In this document: one piece after another, positions 1 to 5,513 of the stretch
How positions within the stretch are numbered: the stretch's first letter is position 1
How the letters are laid out: the number at the start of each line of letters is the position of its first letter
Source of the DNA: Firmicutes bacterium UBA1426
GTDB taxonomy: Bacteria > Bacillota > Clostridia > Peptostreptococcales > Anaerovoracaceae
Assembly: GCA_002329675.1 (NCBI GenBank)
Contig: DCUA01000102.1
Location: 470-9,521 of the forward strand
Reading direction: 5' to 3'
DNA: 9,052 bases
Notes under the pieces: model-generated
What the model was told of the DNA's origin: nothing
What the model saw: the letters and a program-made list of their open reading frames with translations, nothing else
The model's database searches: none
Program-made: the position numbers and the translations under genes

Positions 1-881
1 GACATGCTCTCAGCAAAGTAGCTGACAATTTTGGATGTGACCTGAGAGAGTTCCTGGAAGCTATCCGCTTTGTTTATCATGTCCATATCCTCCAGTTCTC
101 TCGATGATATTTCATAAGTTGCGTCCTGTTTCGCAAAAACACGGGAGAACATAGCACATATGCCTAATACGCGAATTTTTATAAATGGAAGGTTCCCGGA
201 CTCGATTATAGATATTTCATCCAGGAGAGAGCTAAGCGTTTTCAGAGCACTCTTGCTGTCTCCACTCTTTATATTCAGCATTAACTCGTCTTCCAGTTCA
301 TGAGGATAATCGATCTGAATGTTTTCTTCTTTGTATTTCTTGATACGCTCACCGATATCCGCTTGTTCCTTGAAGCTTTGATTGATTTTCTCATAATCTT
401 CGTTTTTTTGTATTGAGGATAATACTGTGCTATTAAATAGTGAGGCCAGATATGACACGTCTTTAGGTGTATAGACCTTCAAATTGAATAAATACGTAGT
501 CAATTCAGGAAATATTTCCCGGGGAAAAGATGCGTTTCTCACTAAGTTCCTTATCACGCTCTCCTTGTTGTTCCCCATTGCTATGGGACCTGCAATCACG
601 GTACCCTTCCTTCTCCCGCCGATAATGAGAGATAATGCGATTTTAATAAATCCGGAAGAGCACAAAAAAATATAGGGTTCCCCAAGCTGCTCCGCTATTT
701 TGATAGCGGATGACAAGGTCCTCCTGCAGCCGTCGTTATCTTCGAGATATGAGAAATGAAAGCCTCCACTTCTTTCGTCTCCGGAGCATTCCCACTGAAC
801 GTTTCCTTTTGTATCGTAATAAGTTACCGGAATCTTTGTAATATGGCAAAAGGGCTTAATGTGATTTTCAAACTGCTCCAC
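1..881 (-). CDS. AraC-family regulator with PocR-like sensory domain (3'-partial)
   Basis: The minus frame is open from a GTG at 881 to the left edge, giving 293 codons with no stop. GGAGGAA lies 5 nt upstream of this GTG (887-893), which fixes the start. Residues about 8-105 resemble the PocR sensory domain: a 'xIPVTYYDxKG' strand, cysteines at 12, 32, 52 and 74, 'GEPYIFLCSSG' and a 'GTVIAGPI' strand. PocR domains are known from regulators such as Salmonella PocR and are predicted to sense small organic ligands. Residues about 195-290 (ELEDELMLNIKSGD..., then KIRVLGICAMFSRVF) match the helical region that precedes the AraC helix-turn-helix in such proteins. The helix-turn-helix itself should lie beyond position 1 and is inferred, not seen. 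The gene is divergent from the URO-D methyltransferase gene, 227 bp away, so it probably controls that gene and/or itself. The family call is fairly sure; the ligand is unknown. Confidence 0.8.
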   Translation of the reverse strand, partial: MEQFENHIKPFCHITKIPVTYYDTKGNVQWECSGDERSGGFHFSYLEDNDGCRRTLSSAIKIAEQLGEPYIFLCSSGFIKIALSLIIGGRRKGTVIAGPIAMGNNKESVIRNLVRNASFPREIFPELTTYLFNLKVYTPKDVSYLASLFNSTVLSSIQKNEDYEKINQSFKEQADIGERIKKYKEENIQIDYPHELEDELMLNIKSGDSKSALKTLSSLLDEISIIESGNLPFIKIRVLGICAMFSRVFAKQDATYEISSRELEDMDMINKADSFQELSQVTSKIVSYFAESM

Positions 882-1108
882 GTATCTTCCTCCAAATATT
901 TTACAATTTGTTATAACAAACATTACTTATATTATGCATAAATTCTACCAAAAACACAATATCCAAAGATTTCAAAACCTAAATATAATATAAAATCTGC
1001 AATAGGATATGATATAAGCCCGGTGCAAGGATGCGATATGCTTTGTGTATAAAGCGGTTAATGAATGAACCATGATTTGACCGAAGCGATTAAAGGAGGC
1101 AGTTAAGT
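882..1108. promoter_or_regulatory. Divergent intergenic regulatory region (PocR-AraC / methyltransferase)
   Basis: This 227-bp AT-rich spacer separates two divergently transcribed genes and must carry both promoters. Visible elements are the palindrome at 907-920, a small inverted repeat gcttt/aaagc at 1040-1055, TATAAT-like hexamers around 985-1015, and an 8-mer GAATGAAC at 1063-1070 that recurs in the other divergent spacer at 5329-5336. No hexamer pair close to the sigma-A consensus stands out on either strand, which would fit promoters needing an activator. The ribosome binding site AAAGGAGG of the plus gene is at 1092-1099. No small ORF or RNA gene is evident. Confidence 0.5.
907..920. 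promoter_or_regulatory. Perfect 14-bp palindrome TTTGTTATAACAAA
   Basis: The sequence TTTGTTATAACAAA is its own reverse complement. It lies 26 bp upstream of the GTG start of the PocR-AraC gene and contains TATAAC on the minus strand, which could act as its -10 box. That placement suits an operator overlapping the promoter, as in autoregulation. Ten of its bases (TTTGTTATAA) recur at 5295-5304 in front of the oxidoreductase/permease operon. In AT-rich DNA a palindrome of this size can arise by chance, so the regulatory role is inference. Confidence 0.4.
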
Positions 1109-2146
1109 ATGAATTCATTAGAACGGGTAAGCCTGATATTACAGCACAAGGAAGCGGATCACGTTCCCGTATATCCCATCCTGAACAGCGTATCAAGAAA
1201 AGCAACAGGAATTACCTACGCAGAGTTTTCACGGGATCCTAAAAAGTGTGCAGAAGCGATCATCAAAGCAACAGAGGAAATCGGAGCTGATGTAATCACC
1301 ACACTTGTTGATCTGTCAGTTGAGGCTGCCGACTGGGGCCAGGAAGTTATTTACCATGATAATTCAGCCGCCAACCCGAACCTTGACAACAGGTTGATAA
1401 AATCAGCGGACGAATATGATACTATCGGCATTATCAATCCCAGGGAAACGCCCAGGATGAAAGATCACATTGAACTGGCAAGATTGCTGTATGAGGCGAA
1501 AGGTCAGGAAATGCCCATTGTGGGATTTGTCTTTGCCCCCCTTGGTGTTTTAAGCATGATGCGGGGCCAGGAGCAAATGTTCATGGACCTGATCCGTTGC
1601 CCTCAGAAAATGCAAGGCGCTCTGAGAAATATCAATGAGACTTTGAAGGAGCTTTGTGCCGCTTTGATCGAAGCCGGTTGCCATGCCATCATGCTGGATA
1701 CATTGTATGCTTCAAGATCCATTATGAGCCCCAAAATGTGGGATGAGAACGAGGGCATTTACGTCGAGGAACTCTCTGACTTCATCAGGGAAAAGGGAGC
1801 TATGGTAATGCTGCATAACTGCGGTCACGGTACCTATTTCGATGAGCAGATCAAGAGAATGAAACCCGTTGCCATTTCCTATCAGCATTTACCGCCCAAC
1901 TGCTCTGATTTAGCAGACGTCAAGGCTAAGTACGGTAATGAGATCACTTTGATCGGGCATATCGAACCGGGTTGGATCTATGCCTGCACTAACGAGGAAC
2001 TCAGAGAAAAATGCAGAGAGCAGATCGATGCATATAAAAAAGATGGCGGTTTTATACTCGCTACCGGATGTGAATATCCTGCTTCGCTGGATTTTGAAAA
2101 GGCAAAGATCATGGTTGAAGAAGCCAGAACATACGGCAGATACTAA
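1109..2146 (+). CDS. URO-D-superfamily methyltransferase (MtaA/MtbA/CmuA-like)
   Basis: 345 aa, close to the usual family length of 340-360. AAAGGAGG lies 9 nt before the ATG. The protein has the URO-D TIM-barrel pattern: N-terminal 'RVSLILQHKEADHVPVYP', a central 'GCHAIMLDTLYASRSIMSP', 'LIGHIEPGW' and C-terminal 'GGFILATGCEYP'. A zinc ligand set of the corrinoid:thiol methyltransferase type is intact: H236-x-C238 in 'LHNCGHG' and C321 in 'ATGCEYP'. In this branch (MtaA, MtbA, CmuA) zinc activates a thiol or other acceptor that exchanges a methyl group with a corrinoid protein in the cytoplasm. The N terminus lacks the substrate-arginine segment expected of HemE, so heme synthesis is unlikely. 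The methyl donor and acceptor are unknown, and no corrinoid protein is encoded nearby in the window. Divergence from the PocR-AraC gene suggests inducible expression. The superfamily call is firm; the exact reaction is not. Confidence 0.82.
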   Translation: MNSLERVSLILQHKEADHVPVYPILNSVSRKATGITYAEFSRDPKKCAEAIIKATEEIGADVITTLVDLSVEAADWGQEVIYHDNSAANPNLDNRLIKSADEYDTIGIINPRETPRMKDHIELARLLYEAKGQEMPIVGFVFAPLGVLSMMRGQEQMFMDLIRCPQKMQGALRNINETLKELCAALIEAGCHAIMLDTLYASRSIMSPKMWDENEGIYVEELSDFIREKGAMVMLHNCGHGTYFDEQIKRMKPVAISYQHLPPNCSDLADVKAKYGNEITLIGHIEPGWIYACTNEELREKCREQIDAYKKDGGFILATGCEYPASLDFEKAKIMVEEARTYGRY

Positions 2147-2184
2147 ATTTACCCACTTTTCTAACTCATTATACCCTCTATGCC

Positions 2185-2295
2185 AACCAGAGGGAAAACC
2201 AGAGGGACAGACCCCGTGGATGCTTTTGAACCCACGGGGTCTGTCCCTTTGGCTGCTTTTGAACCCACGGGGTCTGACCCCGTGGTTGGTTTTTT
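2185..2295. repeat. Nested REP-like palindromic and direct-repeat cluster
   Basis: Between two convergent genes lies a dense repeat cluster. An 11-nt direct repeat (AACCAGAGGGA) occurs at 2185-2195 and 2197-2207. A perfect 16-bp inverted repeat has arms at 2204-2219 and 2232-2247 with a 12-nt loop. A 23-nt direct repeat containing CCCACGGGGTCTG occurs at 2221-2243 and 2254-2276, a period of 33. A second hairpin has 8-bp arms at 2265-2272 and 2278-2285. GACCCCGTGG and its complement therefore occur four times and can pair in alternative ways. GC content is far above the flanks. This resembles the GGGACAGACCCC-type intergenic repeats of many bacteria, some mobilised by REP-associated (RAYT) transposases; that link is an inference here. 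Confidence 0.75.
2265..2295 (+). terminator. Rho-independent terminator of the methyltransferase gene
   Basis: A GC-rich hairpin, CCACGGGG / CCCCGTGG with a TCTGA loop, is followed after TTGG by six T residues at 2290-2295. It lies about 120 bp after the methyltransferase stop codon. The T run overlaps the stop codon of the convergent permease gene (2294-2296). The 4-nt gap between stem and T run is slightly unfavourable. The larger hairpin at 2204-2247 may add to termination in both directions. Confidence 0.6.
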
Positions 2296-3952
2296 ATTGA
2301 GTGCTGTCAGCTAACCGGTCAGTTGTATTGTCTGTCTTTTTACCGATGATGTACAGAATAACACCAATAACTATGGCAATGATACTGCCAATCTGCAGAT
2401 AATCCAGCATAGCATAGAAATCACTGAATAGCCCGCTCTCGTTTACCTCAAGATAGTACTCTTCGCCCCACTCTCCTTCAAACCAGGTCAGGAAGAATTT
2501 GCCTATCAGACCCACCACTCCTGAGATCAGGAAGTAAAATGCAAACCGTAATACATCTCCCACGGCAAGTTTGGTTTTGGGGTTGATAGGAAATGCTTTA
2601 GGATCTGACTTATAAAGGCCTCCGTATCCCCACTTAAAGAACAGATAAGCGATCGGACCGGTTCCGATACCCACCAGACCTATCAGGAAATAGTCTGTGC
2701 CGTTGATCATAAGTGCAACTACAGAAATCAACACTACGATTCCGCAGCAGAAGTACAGGCCTGGATTTCCTCCCGGAATCACAAAGACTCCTCCCCGCTT
2801 CTCAACAGGCATGACTTTCCTGTATTTTATCACCGCCAGAGGGAGAATGATGTACAGAGCCAGGATAAACACGACCTCAGCCATTACCAGTGTGGCAAAG
2901 TCATACTGGGCCAGCAGCATGGTAACAAAAGCAAGGGAAAGTATTCCTACATAGGGTACACCCCTGCCCTTGCTGACTTTGACCAGGAATTTCGGGCAAA
3001 GGTGATCGTCAGCCAGCACGAAGAAACCTCTGGATCCGGAAGCTAAATACGTATTGAAAATAGCGCATTGCGATATGATGGCTATGACGAGGAAGCCAAC
3101 ACCCCAGGCGGGGCCCATAAACTGTGTCAGTACATCGGAATAGCCGACCGTTCCTTCTCCAGTAGTTGCCCAATCTTCCCAGGAACCCACAGACGCAAGT
3201 CCTGCCATGGTAGGAAGCACATAGGTCAGGGCAATGAGCGGCATTGCTATAATAAGACCTTTCGGTATGACCTGAGGATTTTCCACTTCTCCGGCCATAT
3301 TGGAAATACACTCATAACCGCAGTACATCCAGATACAGATCGCGATGCTTCCCCCGATGGCTTCAAACGTTGTCAACTCTTCTGCTACCACCGGATCAAA
3401 GGGATTCTGATTCCAATTAACGAATCCCACAATAGCAACAACGGAAAAACCGATCAGAATACAGATCGAGAGGAATGTACTGACCCATCCCACCTCTCTG
3501 ATCCCGAGAAGATTAATAATGGTAAAAATTACGATCATAAGGATCTTCACAGTAAAGCCCATAGCATCGGACATCTCTACAAAGTTCCTTAAATACCCAA
3601 CAACCAGGGCTACATAAATACCATTGGTTATGTAGATGGAAACCGTGTTCCACCAGCCTGCCTGGAAACCCCAGAACTCGCCAAAGGCCTCTTTTACCCA
3701 GACGTATACGCCACCTTCAGACGGCAATATCGCACCCATTTCCGCTACCATGCTGCTGATCGGCCACGCCCAGATGAAGGGAAAGACCATAAGCATTATC
3801 AGCGTGACCCCGGGTCCGCTGGCCGGAATCATCTCTTCGATCCCGAAAGCGCCTGCAGCAACCAGACAATAGATCATGAACACGATATTCATCGTTTTAA
3901 CATCGTATTTTTTTAGCCCGGCTACACCATGAACTTGATTCAGATCAGTCAA
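2294..3952 (-). CDS. APC-superfamily amino acid/polyamine permease
   Basis: 552 aa from a TTG at 3952. AAGGAGG at 3961-3967 sits 8 nt upstream of this TTG. An in-frame GTG at 3961 overlaps that site, so the TTG is preferred. The protein has many hydrophobic segments, consistent with the roughly 12-14 helices of the APC fold. TM1 (about residues 21-45) carries the unwound-helix signature 'AAGAFGIEEMIPASGPG'. TM2 ends in 'GAILPSEGGVYVWVKEAFG', and TM6 is followed by 'YECISNMAGEVENPQ' (about 213-227), a strong APC motif. The family moves amino acids, polyamines or related amines across the cytoplasmic membrane, usually with H+ or Na+ or by exchange. The TM6 region recalls polyamine/LAT-type carriers, but the substrate cannot be read from sequence. 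It follows the oxidoreductase gene by 77 nt on the same strand with no terminator between, so co-transcription and a shared substrate pathway are likely. Confidence 0.85.
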   Translation of the reverse strand: MTDLNQVHGVAGLKKYDVKTMNIVFMIYCLVAAGAFGIEEMIPASGPGVTLIMLMVFPFIWAWPISSMVAEMGAILPSEGGVYVWVKEAFGEFWGFQAGWWNTVSIYITNGIYVALVVGYLRNFVEMSDAMGFTVKILMIVIFTIINLLGIREVGWVSTFLSICILIGFSVVAIVGFVNWNQNPFDPVVAEELTTFEAIGGSIAICIWMYCGYECISNMAGEVENPQVIPKGLIIAMPLIALTYVLPTMAGLASVGSWEDWATTGEGTVGYSDVLTQFMGPAWGVGFLVIAIISQCAIFNTYLASGSRGFFVLADDHLCPKFLVKVSKGRGVPYVGILSLAFVTMLLAQYDFATLVMAEVVFILALYIILPLAVIKYRKVMPVEKRGGVFVIPGGNPGLYFCCGIVVLISVVALMINGTDYFLIGLVGIGTGPIAYLFFKWGYGGLYKSDPKAFPINPKTKLAVGDVLRFAFYFLISGVVGLIGKFFLTWFEGEWGEEYYLEVNESGLFSDFYAMLDYLQIGSIIAIVIGVILYIIGKKTDNTTDRLADSTQ

Positions 3953-4028
3953 TAAAAACACCTCCTTAAACTTCGCTTATCGCCACCTTTTGTAAATATA
4001 TTCATTTCATCAGTCCCTATTTTTTTCC

Positions 4029-4058
4029 ATTATACCTGATTAATAGGCTTTACTTCAA
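4029..4058 (-). promoter_or_regulatory. Possible internal promoter for the permease
   Basis: On the minus strand TTGAAG (4058-4053) and TATAAT (4034-4029) are 18 nt apart, and the -10 hexamer overlaps the oxidoreductase stop codon. This could give the permease gene extra transcription independent of the operon promoter. The -35 matches only four of six consensus bases, and the TATAAT is partly imposed by the codons GTA TAA. Confidence 0.3.
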
Positions 4059-5259
4059 TCTGCAATGTGATGCCCAGTTCACCGGCACATTCCAAATAGT
4101 AGTCCACTTGCTCAAAGGTCAGCATATCGGATGATATCAAGCCTTTCTGTGTGTACATGTCCTTTACAAACATCTTTGTAAACAGTGCACCTCCCTGTCC
4201 GGTCAGGTACATCTCCGCTGTGAGTCCGGCTCTTTCAAAAGATTCCACAAGCCCCGGAGCAAACACGTGAGTTTCAACCAGTACTTCTTTACCATCCTTT
4301 GTACCGTATGCTTCAACGACCATGGCTCCCGTGTCGGAAACAAGGCCTTCATCCAGGATTTCCTGAATTTCTTCCCTGTATTTTGGCGCAGGCGGAAGAT
4401 GTTTGAGAATAACATAGAATGGTGCCACCTTTACTCCATTTATGTCCTCCGGTTCGCGGGACAGTAAACCGGCACGGTGCAGGGGCTCCGCAAAGTCGAT
4501 CCCGGGACCTCCGTACTTGAAGTAAACATTCTTTACTCCCTTGAAAAACTTCTCGGAGTTCATACCCATATGTAGTGGTTCGTCATGGGCGTGTTCTACG
4601 AGTTTGACTTCGCTGTCAAGGTAATCGTACTTTCTGTAAACAGGTCTGCTGAAGGCCTCAGTTCTTATGATCTGTCCATTTTCATAAGCGTAGGCAGCCT
4701 CGCTCATATCGGAAAGTGCCGTGATAGGAGACCACCAGAACGGAAGAAATCTTTTTGCTTCCACACCTTCGTAGACGATGTTATATATCGTTTCGCAGGT
4801 GTCCAGATAACGCATTGCGTTCCTTGCAGCAACGCATATCAGGCCCGGAGCAGATCCCGTTCCAATGATAGCCGTCCTGCCGATTTCCGCAAAGCGCCTG
4901 CTGTATTCTGTATACATGAGTTTGATACCTTCGACCCAGTCATCCGTAAGGGCATCGGTAGCAGCAAAATCCTGATAATTTGTCTTAGCTTCCAGCGCCG
5001 CTTCTAATACGTTAGGGCCAAAGGCTAAAGGCAGAGCATTTACAATGAGGTCAACATCTTTCGCAGCAGCAACAATACTGTCTTTGTTCGAGGCGTCTAC
5101 CTGAACACCTCTTCCCTTTCGCAGCTCTCCAACAAGCTCGTTTACAGCCCTCTGGTCATAATCGGCACAAATAATTTCCGCTACATCCGGCTCTTCATCC
5201 ATGCGCCGGGCTACGGTGGATCCCTGTGCACCAACTCCTAAAACCAATATTTTTTTCAT
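4030..5259 (-). CDS. Saccharopine dehydrogenase-family NAD(P)-dependent oxidoreductase
   Basis: 409 aa from the ATG at 5259. AAGGAG (5268-5273) sits 8 nt upstream; an in-frame GTG at 5268 overlaps it and is rejected. The N terminus is a Rossmann fold: 'KKILVLGVGAQGSTVARR' with GxGxxG at residues 8-13, then 'IICADYD' with an acidic residue at the end of strand 2 (D33), which favours NAD(H). 'VDLIVNALPLAFGPNVLEAALEAKTNYQDFA' and 'IGTGSAPGL' are typical of the saccharopine dehydrogenase and carboxynorspermidine/lysine-dehydrogenase-like group. The C-terminal domain (about 140-380) is the alpha/beta substrate domain. Such enzymes form or oxidise secondary amines from amino acids, so the likely substrate is an amino acid or amine brought in by the permease encoded downstream. 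It is the first gene of the presumed operon and is divergent from the cupin-AraC gene, its probable regulator. The exact reaction is unknown. Confidence 0.82.
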   Translation of the reverse strand: MKKILVLGVGAQGSTVARRMDEEPDVAEIICADYDQRAVNELVGELRKGRGVQVDASNKDSIVAAAKDVDLIVNALPLAFGPNVLEAALEAKTNYQDFAATDALTDDWVEGIKLMYTEYSRRFAEIGRTAIIGTGSAPGLICVAARNAMRYLDTCETIYNIVYEGVEAKRFLPFWWSPITALSDMSEAAYAYENGQIIRTEAFSRPVYRKYDYLDSEVKLVEHAHDEPLHMGMNSEKFFKGVKNVYFKYGGPGIDFAEPLHRAGLLSREPEDINGVKVAPFYVILKHLPPAPKYREEIQEILDEGLVSDTGAMVVEAYGTKDGKEVLVETHVFAPGLVESFERAGLTAEMYLTGQGGALFTKMFVKDMYTQKGLISSDMLTFEQVDYYLECAGELGITLQIEVKPINQV

Positions 5260-5312
5260 AAATAACACTCCTTTGTACTCTTTTTGTACTATTGTTTGTT
5301 ATAATTACTTAT

Positions 5313-5336
5313 GTTCACTCAAATGATCGAATGAAC
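5313..5336. promoter_or_regulatory. Imperfect 24-bp palindrome, candidate operator
   Basis: The half-sites gttcactcaaat and gatcgaatgaac are reverse complements at 9 of 12 positions, with perfect outer GTTCA/TGAAC ends. The palindrome lies directly upstream of the TATAAC box of the oxidoreductase operon on the minus strand, where an AraC-type activator would be expected to bind. AraC proteins often use direct rather than inverted half-sites, so a different regulator is also possible. Confidence 0.4.
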
Positions 5337-5389
5337 AAATTGCTGCTTATCATAATTCTAGTTTAATGTAATACTTTCGGAAATAGCAG

Positions 5390-5404
5390 AATTGTCTGAA
5401 AAGT
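5390..5404. promoter_or_regulatory. CodY-box-like site
   Basis: AATTGTCTGAAAAGT matches the established CodY consensus AATTTTCWGAAAATT at 13 of 15 positions. CodY is a Gram-positive repressor of amino acid uptake and catabolism genes that responds to branched-chain amino acids and GTP. The site lies between a permease/oxidoreductase operon and its regulator, which is a fitting place. Such sites occur by chance in AT-rich DNA, and nothing in the window shows that the host has CodY. Confidence 0.35.
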
Positions 5405-5513
5405 CTACGATTGTTGCAAAGAAAACAGCTCCCAAACCACACAATAGCAAGATTCAATATGCTTTTTCGCAACATTCTTAGTAGCATAGATAAAGATAAT
5501 GAGAGGAAACGAA

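Larger units (their letters stand above)
5260..5513. promoter_or_regulatory. Divergent intergenic regulatory region (oxidoreductase operon / AraC gene)
   Basis: This 254-bp spacer lies between divergent genes. It holds a TTTGTACT direct repeat near 5272-5291, the element TTTGTTATAATTACTTAT at 5295-5312 (shared in split form with 907-930), an imperfect palindrome at 5313-5336, and a CodY-like box at 5390-5404. On the minus strand TATAAC at 5303-5298 lies 38 nt from the oxidoreductase start and may be its -10 box, but no good -35 is seen, consistent with activation by an AraC protein binding just upstream. No convincing promoter for the AraC gene stands out. No small gene or RNA is evident. Confidence 0.5.

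Noticed and set aside
484..941. Two small plus-strand open frames in the left part of the window
   Set aside because: Both overlap the long minus-strand PocR-AraC frame, which has a strong ribosome binding site and recognisable domains.
1109..2146. Annotation of the URO-D-family gene as HemE (uroporphyrinogen decarboxylase)
   Set aside because: The HxC...C zinc motif is present and the N-terminal arginine-rich substrate motif of HemE is absent. No heme genes are nearby.
1980..2300. Plus-strand open frame of 106 codons with a repetitive Pro-Trp-Leu-rich tail
   Set aside because: It overlaps the methyltransferase gene in another frame, and the repetitive tail is simply translation of the palindromic repeat cluster.
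3009..3592. Open frames on both strands within the permease gene (for example 3068-3592 plus, 3009-3311 minus)
   Set aside because: They lie inside a well-supported membrane protein gene, have no ribosome binding sites, and their translations have no recognisable domain.
4585..5007. Plus-strand open frame of 140 codons opposite the oxidoreductase gene
   Set aside because: It is antisense to a clear Rossmann-fold enzyme, has no ribosome binding site, and is Arg/Ser-rich as expected for a shadow frame.
4030..5259. Specific naming of the oxidoreductase as saccharopine, lysine 6- or carboxynorspermidine dehydrogenase
   Set aside because: The fold is clear, but substrate residues cannot be assigned by eye and no partner genes of those pathways are present.
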